Shown here: positions 21,965-34,102 of the stretch, one piece after another
How the letters are laid out: each line of letters starts with the position of its first letter
How positions within the stretch are numbered: position 1 is the stretch's first letter
DNA from: Epichloe hybrida
Lineage: Eukaryota > Ascomycota > Sordariomycetes > Hypocreales > Clavicipitaceae
Reading direction: 5' to 3'
Length of the DNA: 64,000 bases
Assembly: GCA_019022495.1 (NCBI GenBank)
Contig: JAFEKR010000059.1
Location: 62,001 to 126,000 of the forward strand
Notes under the pieces: model-generated
What the model was told of the DNA's origin: nothing
The model's input: the letters and a program-made list of their open reading frames with translations, nothing else
Databases searched by the model: none
Translations under genes and position numbers: made by a program

Positions 21965-22584
21965 ATGATGCTCCGCCTCCAACAAGTCCGCATTCTACCA
22001 CATCTCAGCAAGGGCATAACGGAGTTGATTCCTTCTCGTTGCTATCACACCGCGACCGCCAAATTCACCACGATCGATGCAAAAGGTATGCCTATTTCCT
22101 ACAACACCGGAATCATGGTTGGCGAACCAGAACAGAGCTACGTGTATGTCGAGCCAGAGGTCGGGAACGCCATCAAATTTGCCATTTCCCACCAGCTCAA
22201 GTCGAGCGCGCCAAGTCACCCTACAACTCTTCCCCTCCAATTTCACCACGATTCTCATCACTTCGCTCATAGTAAGTACCGTCAGGGTTCGGACAGATTG
22301 TTCCATATTCACACATGGCAGAATCTGTACCTCTTCCTCGCATCGACATATTCCGAAACTTGGGCAAGGCAAACTGCAACATTAGTCCCGCCACGCTCTG
22401 GCTGTCTGGTAACTGGCACGCCATCACGCTAGACGGAACACCAGATGGTTAGTAGCGCGTAAACGGGAATCTCGAAAAATCCAAACCGTTGTTTTTAACC
22501 ACAATCACAGAAAGTTTTGAGCGAATGTCAAGAGAAAGCGCTAGCGAACTCAAGGGCGCACTGGAGAAGCTAAAGGACAGCTAG
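21965..22584 (+). CDS. Three-exon 168-aa protein, probably mitochondrial, unknown function
   Basis: Exons 21965-22271, 22322-22447 and 22511-22584 give a continuous 168-aa protein ending ALEKLKDS. Introns are 50 and 63 bp, with donors GTAAGT and GTTAGT and acceptors GGCAG and CACAG; splicing removes every stop, and phases fit exactly (507 nt with the stop codon). The N-terminus (MMLRLQQVRILPHLSKG...CYHTA) is basic, Arg-bearing and acid-free, like a mitochondrial presequence. The body contains GTPDESFERMSRESASEL, with a helical charged C-terminus. I do not recognise a family. The splice model is inferred from sequence alone. It stands alone between the phosphatase and the Doc-like gene. Confidence 0.6.
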
Positions 22585-22767
22585 TATCATGGATAACGCA
22601 GACGATCCGGGCCATCAACACATACAATCTCGAAAGAATTGCCTCAGCTAGCCCGCATGCTCCACCCACTAGCTATACGATAAGCTCTCTGTCTCATCCT
22701 TGTTGCAAGACAAGGCCACTATTTCTATCGCCACTGTTGCTGTCCTCCCCTTTCCGTCTACCCTTTT

Positions 22768-23220
22768 TTAAATATATTGGCTTTTGTCCATGTATTCTTG
22801 GATTTCTGAAGTGATACGAGGAAGTGGCGTTGCGACGCTCTCATAGAAGGAGGCCAGACTTTCAGCATTCCATTGATTTGTTGCAACGGCAACATGGGCG
22901 TTCTGTAACTGTTGGTCCAGCTGGTCTCTAGTAAAGAGCGTTTTCTGAAGCTGGTATCCATTGATTTTTAAGAACATGTCGGCAGCTAATAAAGCTACTC
23001 TCTTGTTCCCGTCCTGGTAGGCGTGATTGAGGATGATCTTCTCGGCAAGGAGGCCCGCCAACTGGAAAAGATTGTCCTGACCATAGTGTTTGTGCTGCTG
23101 TGGCGAAAAGACTGCGGATTCCAGATAAGTTGGTTGAGTTGGCCTGACACGAGTTATATGGGTGTCGTAAAGCCTTATGACTTGGGCCGTGGTGAGGAAA
23201 CGAAAACAGAGGGCAGACAT
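22768..23220 (-). CDS. Doc/Fic-family protein
   Basis: A 150-aa single-exon protein. The Fic core motif is H66-AYQ-DGNKR (H66, D70, G71, N72, K73, R74), the Doc-type variant HxFxDGNKR with Tyr for Phe. It sits in a helix-rich context (LAEKIILNHAYQDGNKRVAL) and is preceded by YLESAVFSPQ, which fits the Doc N-terminal region. Bacterial Doc phosphorylates EF-Tu and is normally paired with an antitoxin; Fic proteins with a canonical motif AMPylate targets. No antitoxin-like helix (S/TxxxE[G/N]) or partner gene is seen. Fungi carry stand-alone Doc-like genes of uncertain role, possibly of bacterial origin. The activity and target of this one are unknown. ATG 23220 is used as the start. Confidence 0.82.
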   Translation of the reverse strand: MSALCFRFLTTAQVIRLYDTHITRVRPTQPTYLESAVFSPQQHKHYGQDNLFQLAGLLAEKIILNHAYQDGNKRVALLAADMFLKINGYQLQKTLFTRDQLDQQLQNAHVAVATNQWNAESLASFYESVATPLPRITSEIQEYMDKSQYI

Positions 23221-24493
23221 GATGATTGCTGTCTATATATAATACTTGGAAAGGAAAGTCAGAGCCTTTATAATGTGAACAGCGAAGACGAAGCTGAGTA
23301 GAAATGCATTGCGTGTGGAAGTGAGTACGGGGTTTGGATGAGGAATATTGTGGCCGTTGATAAATACGGGCTGACTTGGCCGTCAACTGACTTCTCTATC
23401 TACCACAGCCCAGTCCTCCTAGGTGGGCGCTTATTAGCTGCAGGGACAAAGATGGCACACCCCTACTGGCAACCAGTAAAATCTCTGCCAAGAGCGTGCA
23501 TGTTACAAAGGACGTCGCTGCATGACAAGCGGTTGGTGGTAATCATGCTCTCGTGTCTCAACCAAACATTGCCGCATTGCCGCAACAAGAGGCAAAGCCG
23601 TCACACAACCTGCGCAGCAGCATCCAATGATGCAAAAGATGGAATGAGCTGTGCCCGACGGAACCCAGCCCCCCTACGTTGATGTGTACTCGATCCGAAG
23701 TGGAAAGTGGACAAGAAACACTTGCTGGGGCCGCTACGCAGCGGAAAGAGAAGCGGAAGACAAGTCGCTCAGATATTGGCTCAGCTCAATTGCGATTCAC
23801 CTGATGTCGTCAAGCTGGTTGCTTTCCATTGCGAAACTATCACATCAACTCTGCAGACCGGTTGCGGAAGCCCAAGCTGGCTTGTAACCTTGTCCTCGTG
23901 CTTGCCCTTGTGTCTCCTTTCGCTCGTCCCTCTTTTCTTCTAGGCACTCCCTCCCACCTGATTCAATCACCGCGGCCAACTCGCCGTTTCTGCTGGCACT
24001 GCATAGGTTGTAGCTGTGGCGCACCATCAGAGTTATCCAAGTAGTGAAGCCTCGTAAATTTATGCCACCAAGAAACCATTATTATTGCCCCAAGTTCGAT
24101 ACATAGGTTCTGATAGCCTGATCAAGTCTCCTTTATAAGAGTTTGAAACCGAAGAGAAAAGAAAGAGTGAAAGTGATAGCCTAGGTCAAATCTCCTCAAT
24201 GAGAGTTTGAAAACGAAGAGAAAAGAAAGAGCGAAAGTGATAGCCTAGGTCAAGTCTCCTTAATGAGAGTTTGAAAACGAAGAGAAAGGAAAGAGTGAAA
24301 GTCGTGTTATCCTTTATGCGAGTTTAAGAAGCAAACGTCATTAACAAAAGAAACCATTTTTAATGCTTCAAGTTTAATGCACAAGCTGAGACAGCCTAGG
24401 CCAAGTCTCCTTGACGCGAGTTCGAAAAGCAGGCGTCATTCACACCAAGTTGCACGCGTCACCTGTCTTGAGATTGATATGGGCGCAAGTAAA
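23221..24493. other. Intergenic spacer 3' of the polyketide synthase
   Basis: There is no convincing gene: the short open frames here (for example 23338-23682 and 23651-23943) lack start context, homology or codon character. The one structured element is the 63-bp tandem repeat at 24112-24303. The spacer separates the upstream region of the Doc-like gene from the 3' end of the synthase. Confidence 0.6.
24112..24303. repeat. 63/64-bp tandem repeat x3
   Basis: Three copies start at 24112, 24175 and 24239. Each begins GATAGCCT(A/G) and holds AAGTCTCCTT..GAGAGTTTGAAA and a GAAGAGAAAAGAAAGAG purine block. A degraded fourth piece (AGCCTAGGCCAAGTCTCCTT) is near 24394. It lies about 200-380 bp beyond the stop codon of the synthase, possibly in its 3' untranslated region or terminator zone. 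Confidence 0.9.
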
Positions 24494-27400
24494 TCACGCA
24501 CCGTCCCGAGTCTGAGCCATGACAGCGGCGGGGACCAACTGGGACTTGCTGGCAATCCTCTTGCTCACGTCGCTAATCGGCGCACTGCTAGTCAGGTCAA
24601 AGATGCTCAGCTCGCACTTCAGACTCATCGACAGCCAGTTGCGCAGCTCGACAGCCACCAGACTGTCGACACCATACGTGTGGATCGGCTTGTCTGCGCT
24701 GATATCCTCGGCCGCAATCGAGATGTGCTTGGCGATCCTGCTCATCAGCAGATTCTGGGCCGCTTCGACGGCGCCATCCATGGACTTGCAGAGCGTGAGC
24801 TGATGAAGCATCTCGCTCTCCTCGCCCGGGCCCGCCGCGCTCGTGGCATCTTTGCTTTTCGTGTCCATCTGTCGGAGATAGGCAAACGGTGCGAGCGACC
24901 GCAGCCAGTAGAAATCGGCGTCGGCATCTGTAATCTGCACTGCTTGCTGAATACCTCCACTGCCAGCACCGACGAGCAGTTGAGGCGGCAGGGCTTCGTT
25001 GCCGTCGACAGTGCCAGCGAGTGAGCACCGCAAGGCGTGCATGAATTGCTGCTCCCCCAATCTTGTCTATACATTGATTTTGTCAGTACTGTGCGAAAAG
25101 AAAGAAAGAAAGATTTTTTTTATTTTTGTTTTTATTTTTGAAAAATATGCAAAGACTCACCACTCGCAGATGACTGGTGCGTGCCCGGGCGTCATCGTGT
25201 TCTTCGACGTAACCGATCCCTGTCATGACGCCAATGTCAAGGCTGTGCGCCGACATGCCCTTCTGTCGGCGGTAGTGCACCAGCGCGTCCAGGAAAGTAT
25301 TTCCTGCCGCATAGTTGCTCTGTGAGACGGATCCTATGATGCCCGCGAGTGACGAAAGCACGACGAAGAATTCGAGGTCTTGAGGAAGCAATTCGTGGAG
25401 GTTCCAAGTTCCTGAAAGGCTCGTGTTAGATACATCATCATCATCGGGTTGGTCGCCCTCCAATTTGGAAAAGGGAAAAAGAGAAGAAAAAAAAAAAACA
25501 GTAACGCACCCTGAACTTTTGGTCTCGTTGCACTGACCCACTGGTCGTAGCTCATCCGGTGGAAAAGACTGTCGGCGAGTACCATTGCGCCCTGGATGAC
25601 ACCTCGGATGGGTGGCATGGTCTTGGATATTTCGTCGAGAGTACTCTGTAGCTGGGCTTTATCGGCAACATCTGCGGCAAACGCCTTGGCATCGACTCCG
25701 CGTTCCTCCAGCGTTGCTATGAGCGCCTTCGCCTCTGGTCGCGCACCCCCAGACCGAGAGAGGAACGCAATGTGCCGAGCTCCATTCTCTGCCATGAAAA
25801 GGGCTTGAGCCCGGCCCAGTCCTCCCAAACCGCCGACGAGAAGATACGTCGCGTCTTCCTTGAGACGCAAGGGAACTGCTGCTCTCGGAAGAATAGGCAC
25901 ACGCGATTCAGGTGTGGCTCTGAGGACCAGTTTACCAATGTGACTTCCTCGCTGCATTTCTCGGAAAACCGACTCCACCTTGGAAAAGTCGTGGACCACG
26001 ATGGGCCGTATGAAGTCAATTGCGCCTTGCTCAAAAAGCCGAAGCACTTTGGACAAGAGTTTGCCGCACCGAAGCGGCTCCTTGACCATCATGTCTTCGA
26101 GGTTCACGCCAGCAAAAAGTGTATTGTTGACGAATGGCTGCATGTCGAGACCGCTGTTGCCTAGAATGTCCTTCTTACCGACCTCGATGAACCTGCCATA
26201 AGGGGCAAGACATCTCCAGCTCTGACGGAGTGCCTCACCTGCCAACGAGTTGACGACGACGTCTACGCCGCGACCGCCTGTCACCCGTTTGATGCCTTTG
26301 GCAAAAGAGGTGTCTCGCGAGCTGAAGACGCGATCAGGCTGGACACCCAAAGCGACAATGCTCTTCTTCTTGGCAATAGAACCAACAGTGCAATAGATTT
26401 CCGCTTCGAGCATTTTCGCGATTTGAATGAGAGCTTGGCCCAGGCCTGTGTATTTCACGCGTTAGAGACGTGTGGTTTTTGCGCACAAAATCTTTCCACG
26501 ACAGGAATAGAGGGTGTTTTGTTCATACCTCCAGCAGCGGCATGGATCAGCACAGATTCGCCCTTTTGCACTCTGGCCACTTCCACGAGGGACTGGTACG
26601 CAGTAGCGTAGGCGATGGGGATGGATACACCGTCCTCGAGGGACATGCTGTCCGGAAGCTTATAGACGGCCGACTCATGAGATCGAATGTGAGTCCGCAT
26701 GGCCCCCGGACCAATATAAAGGACGCGGTCTCCAGGAGAGAGTCTTGTCGTCCTTCCGCCTACCCGGCGGACTATGCCAGCAGCTTCGTGTCCAAGGACG
26801 GGCCGCTGGATCTGGCCCATGGCAATCATGATGTCTCTGTCACAAACGTCAGCATTCCACGGGAATATGCCACGTGCCGTCGCAATGAAATACTCGATAG
26901 TACTCACAGGAAATTCAACGCGCAAGTCTTGACTTCAATCTCAACTTCTTCCCCGAGTAGTTGACCCGCACAGCCATCGTCGTCGACGAAGTGGAGCGTA
27001 TCGAGCATGCCGGGTTGCCCGATAGTCATCTTCAATGGCCTGTTGGTCTGGAACAGAGGACCCATTTCTGCTTTGGTGACCGAGGTCTGCGTTGCGCGTG
27101 ATAGACTATCATTCATGGTCTTGTGAGGCATGTAACGAGGGATGCACATCTGTCCCTCTCTTTCCTCCGTCTCCATTTCGGCCAGGGTGTCAACCTCGAC
27201 GCCGTCCCAGGTGGTACAGAGTCGTTGGCACACAGAGGCCGTCGTTGATTCTGTGTCAGTACCCAACGCGTGGGAAAAGTGCATCTCGTAAAGCCTGCGC
27301 GAGGAGTCTTCGGTCTTGAGACAGCGCAGAAGTCCAGAAACCATGCGCTTGGCAGGACTACCAGGGGCATCGACGGGGTCGGACCGAGTAACCCATAGCA

Positions 27401-30400
27401 CTTCTTGACTATGAAGCAGGAGACGCTTGATCTGTTCGAAACCGGTTTCTTGTACATTTTCAAAGAATGCATCCTCATATTCAAGGAGAGAGATGATTGT
27501 CTTGCCGCTTGTATCAGCGACTGCCGACCCAAGGTCCTGGACCACCGCGCTGTGACCGAGCTGCCGGAAGCTACGACAGATGTTTGACGCGAATACCTTT
27601 GTAGCATCACTGCATCCAGGCCCAATGACCACCGTAACGGTCTTGCTAGATGGTGTCTCCCTGCGTGGTTTGGTGCTGACAATCATCGACATCCGATGGG
27701 CGATTGGGTCGTCAGTTTCGGCGAGAGAAATGTCGGCGCCAGAGAATCCGGCCTCCAGGAGTGCCTCGTCCCACTGAGATTGTCGTAGCAATGGTCCATT
27801 GTCCCTCCCGTCTTCAGAAGCCCACCATCCAGGCATGATGCCGAACACGAAGTTGCCCAGTTCGTTGGGGTTGGTATACTCGCCAAGGACAAGATTACCA
27901 CCAGGCTTGAGCAACTTTTTGCAGTTCTGTAGTGTCGTATGAATGTTTTTCGTAGCGTGAAGAACCTTGAAAAGTTAGCAAATATCGAAGCTGCAAGAAA
28001 AAGAAAAAAACTGCACGTACGTTCACGGCGAGGACCACATCGTATAATTCGGCCTCGAAACCCTGCGCGGTGGGATCCTGATCAATGTCCAATACTTTAT
28101 ACTCAAAGTGAGACTTCCAGTCCTGAAGCGTAGTCGCGGCACTGTCGAACCAACCCGCAGATATATCAGTAAAGGTCCATTGATGGAAACGAGGCGTCTC
28201 GCTCCCATCCGCGCCAAGTTGTTGTAGCAGTGGTAATGTAGTAGACGCCGTTCCGGCGCCTATTTCAATGACGCGGAGACTTGGCTGCTTGTGTGCCTTG
28301 AGATCAAACCAAGATTGGAGCAGCTGCCTGGTGATGTGCAGGCCATAGACATCGCGGTATGCCTTCGAAAGCATGTCTCCTTGCCTGAGGGTGGCAATAG
28401 GAGTCGTCTCCTGCGCAAAAATGGCCCCGAGTGATTGGAAAACGTGGAACGCAAGCTGGCCATCTATCGGATATTCCCGAATAAAATCGTCGTGCATTTC
28501 CATCAGATCCGGCGACTCGAGGGGAGGACTAGACTTGTCGGCGCTGTGTGGCGGTGTGACTATTCCCGCATCCTCGTTTTCGCATCGTTTTCGCATCCAC
28601 TGAGCGTACTTGAGCAGATGAGGAGGCGTTGACGTGTCAGAGTTCAATTCGAGTTTTGAGAGTGCAAGTCTGCACATTTTGTTCACGAGACTATTGGCCA
28701 TGGAGCAAAAGTGCCTCATGTGGCTGGATGCTTCATCTTCGATTTGTATCATGTTTCGCAGTGCTTGACCGTCGACCAGGCTCAGGTCAGGCTTCCAGGT
28801 AGTTGAAGAGTAGTACTTGGAGACGGCGACGTCCGACGATTGCTTTGGGCTGTGAGTGGAACCTAGCCCGGTGAACTTGAAGTCGTCAATAACAATTGCG
28901 GGTGGCGAGTTTGAGTTCGACTCTCCTTGCTCGTCTTTGATGACGACTGACGCCGTCATTTCGCGAACTCCCGTCAGCTCAGACTCGGCCAGTCCGTGCA
29001 ACACAGTGCTGTAGCCACGAGAAATGCCACTCGAGATGGAAATGTTGGCGGCACCAGTCGGAACCCAGACTTGGTTCTCAACTCCTTCCATTCTTGGAAC
29101 CGTGATCATCATTGCCTGAAACACCGAGTCGAGCGTTGCTGGGTGGACTACATAATCGCTCTCCTGAAACTCCGGCATGCATGCACGCGTATCTGCAATC
29201 TTGGTCTCAAAGGCAACTGTCAGTCCGTTTTTGCGGGCACTGCGCAAGCCTTGAAAGGTTTTACCTGAAAAGACTCCGAGTTAGTGATTTTCAATGGCCC
29301 GAGATACGACGTGGGCGATATCGGGGATGGGAGTACCAAAACAGAGGCCTTGTTCCTCGCAGAAATCGTAGTGGCCCGACCGCGTCACTCGCTCGAGGCA
29401 TGCTGCTCTCTTGTGTTCCCAAGTCTTATGATGGGCTAGGACCTCCTCTCTGTATTCTTTGCCTGCATCGACTTCGTTGGCCTGTGTAGAGTGCTGAATC
29501 TGCAGAAGCCCGGAGGCGTGCTCGACAAAGACGTCCCCTTGACACGAGTAATAAGAGAACTCGTACCAGGGGCCTGCACCGCTGCCCATGCCTACCTTTC
29601 GTCGTTTCATGCTGACAGAAATTTCTACACCCGTGTCGTCAGTGGGAATCACGAGGGCCTCTGACACAGAAAGTTCGCGAATCTCGAAGCCACGTATGTC
29701 CCGACTAGATTCATCTGCTTCTGAAATTTGCTTGGCAGCTTCAATGGCAGAGCAGATCATGCCTGCTGCGGGAAACACGACATCGCCTTGAATCTGGTGG
29801 TCCCGGAGCCACGGTAGCTCTGCGACCCGCAGATGATTCTTCCACACGGGCTCCAGAGGATTGTAAGAGTCCAACCGCGAGCCGATGAGGTCGTGCCTGG
29901 CAAATCGGGGCAGACGATGATTTCTTGATTGTCGACTCTCGAGCCAGTACGATGTGGAGTGATTCCATTGGTAGGCAGGTAGGTTTACCATGACGGTGGC
30001 GGACCCAGCATCATTGTTCACCTTTACACAGTTTTTGTTAGAAAAGCTCCCCATCTCGTCACAACATTCATGTCTTTCTGCACCAACGACCTACCTTGTT
30101 CAACTTGACGGGGACTCCCATGGTCCATAGAGACCCAGCTGCTCTGAGGGCTGTCACGGACGCATCCTGCGCCCTCGCAAGGAAAGAAAAATAGGATAAT
30201 TTCTCTAATCCGTCACGAGCCGCTTTGTACTGCCTGATTGGGCCCGCCAATGCCGAATGAGGGCCCAGTTCCAGGAGTATGCTCGGCAGTTGGGACTTGG
30301 TCTTGAGCTGCAAATTGGCAACGTTTGCGTACATCATATCGTCCAGGCCGGCGACAAACTGAACAGGGGAGCAAAGATTCTCAACCCAATATTCGGCGGT

Positions 30401-32958
30401 AAGCTGAGATGTTGGAATGTGTCGCCCATGCAGAGTTGAGTAGAACATGATGGACGAATCCGCTCGCGGAGATGAGATATCCTTGATGTTCTCCTCGTAT
30501 TCACTTCTAACACTGAGCATCTGGGGACTGTGATAGGCGTTCTCCACTTGCAACAGGCGGCAGAACTTTTGTTCCTTCTTGAATACTGCCTCGAGGTCTT
30601 GCAATGCTGCCTTGTCGCCCGCGAGCGTCACCGATTCAGGGCCATTGATGCAGGCAAGGACCACGGCTCCGCTGGTGCGACCGAGGTATGGCTCTACGGC
30701 TCGAGGTGATAAGCCTACGGCCATCATGGAACCGTTCGGTCGACGAGCCCGGGCCATTTTGGATGCAAGGCCACGGTAGTAGGCAATCTTCAAACAGTCC
30801 TCTTGATTCAGGGCGCCGGCGGCATACGCAGCGGCAATCTCGCCCGAGGAGTGGCCGATGACAGCACAAGGCTTGATGCCCCATTGCTCTGCCAGATCGA
30901 CAAGGGCGATCTGCAGGACCAGGCACAGTGGCTGCGAGTATTCGGGCAGGCTCAGCTTGGACTCGGACTCGGACTTTGGCGTCATCAACTCCGTCCAGGC
31001 ATCCCATGAACAGCCCATGCCACTCAGGTAGCTGGCAGACCGGCGGACCGAGGCAGCAAACTCGTCAAACGACGCCAGTTCGCGGCCCATGCCATACCAT
31101 TGAGCACCTTGACCGGTGAAGACGAAGGCGACGTTGGGGCAGGCCGTGGCCTTGACAGACGCGGACTGTTCATCTTGCCATTGGGCCCTGAGCTCATCGA
31201 GCGATGATGCAACGGCGGCGTGTCTCCATTGGAAGATGGATCGACGCTCGTTCAACGTCTTGCCCAGGTGCGATGGCAGCGTGCCGGCGCCGTCACGTGA
31301 TTGGAGATGACGCGCATGCGCCTCACGCTGTCGTGAAACAGCAGCTTGTTCGGGAGCGGAAAGAACAAAGACTCGTGGCCGCGCTATGTTTTTTTCCTCG
31401 ATGCTGTCTCGGGTGTCTCGGGTGTCTCGGGCTGGCAATTTGCCTCGCAGCCGCAGGTAGTTGTATGCGTCATCAATGATGATGTGAGCATTCGTACCGC
31501 CAAACCCAAAGTTGTTGATCGAGCATCTCCTCACCTCACATTGCGGCCATGCAATTGTAGAGGTCGGCACGACGATACCCGAGGATTCGAGTCGCAGCCG
31601 AGGGTTTGCCTTGACAAAATTGAGATTGGGGGTAATGACGCCCTTCTCCAGGCAGAGCACAGATTTGATGATGGATGCCACGCCGGCTGAGGCTTCGGTA
31701 TGCCCAACCCTCGACTTGACGGAGCCGCAATAGAGCGGTCCGCTTCGACCGGCGGTAAAAGTATTGGAAATTGCGCGAACTTCGGCGGCGTCGCCAGCCT
31801 TGGTACCCGTTCCATGTAGCTCGACGTAGTGCGTGTCGGACGGGTCGAGACCAGCCGTCCTGTACGTGTTTCTTATCAGCATCTCCTGGGCTTCCGCGCT
31901 CGGCAAGGTTATTCCCGCAGTCTGGTGGATTCATTTGTTAGTATTTGTTCGTGCAACAGCCAAAACCCAGCTGGTATTTTATATACGTACCCTGCCATCT
32001 GAGTTGAGACCAGTCCCCCGGATAACGGCTCGGATTGGATCCCCATCTCGGAGAGCGTCGTCGAGATGCTTGATCACAATCATGCCGATTCCTTCTCCTC
32101 GCGCATATCCATTGGCTCTGGAATCAAAGGAGAAGGATCGGCCCTCCGGACTGAAGAAGCCCAGCGCGTTGAGCCCGCATTGGTCATCGGGATCCAAGAT
32201 GAGGTTTGCGCCTCCCACTAGAGCGCTGCGCGTCGGATTGGACTCGGACCGTATCGACTCGCATGCCAGGTGCAAGGCAGTCATGGAGCTGGAGCATGCT
32301 GTGTCGCAAGTGACGGATGGACCTCGCAGATTACTACCTGGTGTGAGTAAAGTCCAGTACATCCAAGGACGAAGCAGTGAGTGTCGTATGCCTACTTACA
32401 AAAACCAACTGACACGGTTTGAAAGCATGGAGAGTGCGGTTCCTGTCTTCGCGTACTGTGGTGCGGCGTGCAAATCTCTTGTGAGGATAGTCTTGTAATC
32501 TTCCGAGAAGCCACCTACGAAGCAGGCGGCATCTGTATTGGCTATACTTGCAACCGGAATGCCCGCGCTTTCCAAACTCTCGTAAGCAACCTCGAGGAGC
32601 AAACGCTGTTGAGGGTCGTAGGCTCGTGCCTCGGAGGCAGAGCAGGAAAAGAACGGAGCATCCCACTTGGTCACGTCTTGATCCAGAAAATATCCCCCCT
32701 CGCAAACCTGAGAAGGACCGTTAGTGAGAGTAACGCGGATTACGAGTTTTGAGTTTTGGGGGAGACCGGGCTTCTTACCATGGTTCCACGGCGATCACGA
32801 GATGGGTGCTGGTAAGCATCGATATTGAAGCGAGACTTGGGTATCTTGGTCCAAGCGTCTTTTCCTTTCTGGAGCATTTCATGAAAAGCCTCTGGTGACT
32901 TGGCATCGCCAGCAAAGCGGCATGCCATGCCAACTATGGCAATATCCGCTGAACTCAT
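24494..32958 (-). CDS. Highly reducing polyketide synthase, KS-AT-DH-MT-ER-KR-ACP
   Basis: Eleven exons (32958-32779, 32707-32400, 32333-31991, 31921-30095, 30021-29337, 29264-28021, 27965-26908, 26836-26529, 26445-25510, 25411-25161, 25066-24494) join in frame into 7713 nt, a 2570-aa iterative type I synthase. Introns are 55-98 bp, all GT-AG. KS: Cys176 in DTACSSS, His313 in HGTGT, His351 in GHTEAS. AT: Ser635 in GHSSGE. DH: His961 in HQIQGDVVFP, Asp1160 in HPATLDSVFQ. C-methyltransferase: EIGAGTASTT near 1448. A pseudo-KR spacer follows, then ER with AAAGGLGQA near 1985. KR: GGLGGLG near 2190 and Tyr2330 in QSNYAAGN. ACP: Ser2515 in YGVDSLVAVE. Every catalytic residue checked is present. 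There is no TE, R or carnitine-acyltransferase domain after the ACP, so release needs another enzyme. It would make a reduced, methylated alkyl chain. It is divergent from acyltransferase 1. Confidence 0.96.
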
Positions 32959-33039
32959 GTTGAAGTAAAGTCCCGAGGTTTCTGTAAGTACAAGGGTTGC
33001 ATGGAAACGGCAGCTACCTTGACACGCAGGACGACCCAG

Positions 33040-33049
33040 TATATATATA
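33040..33049 (-). promoter_or_regulatory. TATA-like element of the synthase gene
   Basis: TATATATATA lies about 82 bp upstream of the synthase start codon, a reasonable place for a core promoter element. Position is the only evidence. Confidence 0.4.
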
Positions 33050-33849
33050 CTTATTCTAATCCTCTGGCTAGCATTTCCTCGAACTCCAACAGATTCGTCA
33101 AAAGGGACAGCCCTTCACAAGGGAGAAAAGATTTCCCCGTTCTTGAAATTCGTGGCGGCGCCGTGGCGGTCCCTGTCGCCGGTGTCATATCATCCGTTTG
33201 CGACATACATCACAAAGACTCAATACACTCAACGGAAACATATTGCAGCGTTGGCGTGGTCTAGCTTTGATTGGTACGTGATTGGGCCAGGAGGGCCAGG
33301 AGAACCAGGTACTCGGCGCGCCACCGGATTGGACTTCCAATTCAAGACCCCTTGCATTCCAGGAGGCTAGTGCCCGACGGGCCGTTGCCGCGGAGCGTTG
33401 CCATTCGGAGCTGTGTTGTCTTGCTCACCGACGCTGTACCCACGCTTGCGGTGCACGGCGCCTATAATTGAGGAAAGCTTCTTATAGCCTGTCCTGCTGC
33501 TAAGAATTAGCAATACTCCGTAGTGGCCACTAATATAGCTAGCTATAGGGTAATATTTTTTTGTTACTACGGATTAGGGAATGCCACATAAATTTGGTGG
33601 CGGGGCGTGGGATGTGGGATGTGGCCCTATCACGCGCCGTTCCGCGCGGGCACTAAATAAACGCTTGACACAGAAAGTGGAGTCTGGACAAATCACGATG
33701 GTTGACGTATGGTTAACGTATGGTTAACGTATTGTTCACGCGTGTTATGGTTACACGAAGGGAAAGCAGCCTCGTTAAATGTGTCCTACCGTTTGCGGCA
33801 GTTCCAATAAGTATGAATTGCTCAGGATTCCTCCGGACACTGGCAACAT

Positions 33850-33992
33850 TCGCAACCCAGACTGCAAACGTTTGTTAAAAGAAGCAACAAAAACAAGCCA
33901 AATCAGCCAAATAAAGATCGATTTGCAACCCAGACTGGAAAGTTTGTTCAAAGAAGGAACATAAACAAGCCAGATTAGCCAAATAAAGATCG
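33850..33992. repeat. 71-bp direct duplication in the divergent promoter
   Basis: Copies at 33850-33920 and 33922-33992 share GCAACCCAGACTG, AACAAGCCA and CAAATAAAGATCG, with scattered substitutions. The second copy ends about 110 bp before the acyltransferase 1 start codon. It may duplicate regulatory sites; this is inference. Confidence 0.85.
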
Positions 33993-34102
33993 TTTGTCCT
34001 ACGCCACACTCATACTCATACGCACACACTCACCTACACACAAATCCGCACACAAATTCACAACCATCCCCACACTCACCGTCACATTTACTGCAACTAG
34101 TC

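Larger units (their letters stand above)
32959..34102. promoter_or_regulatory. Divergent promoter region, synthase / acyltransferase 1
   Basis: This 1144-bp interval separates the start codons of two genes read away from each other, so it probably holds both promoters. It contains a TATATATATA run at 33040-33049, about 82 bp ahead of the synthase ATG; a MULE-related block (33560-33640); three 11-bp TATGGTTAACG-like units (about 33707-33739); and a 71-bp direct duplication (33850-33920 and 33922-33992). The plus-strand leader before 34103 is CA-rich (ACACTCAC...), common in fungal 5' untranslated regions. No specific regulator site is claimed. Confidence 0.6.

Noticed and set aside
23338..23943. 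Plus-strand open frames between the Doc-like gene and the synthase
   Set aside because: No recognisable domain, several overlapping frames of similar length and no splice pattern that extends them.
24112..33992. Second polyketide synthase or NRPS nearby
   Set aside because: All KS, AT, DH, MT, ER, KR and ACP motifs belong to one continuous 11-exon gene; no extra modules were found.
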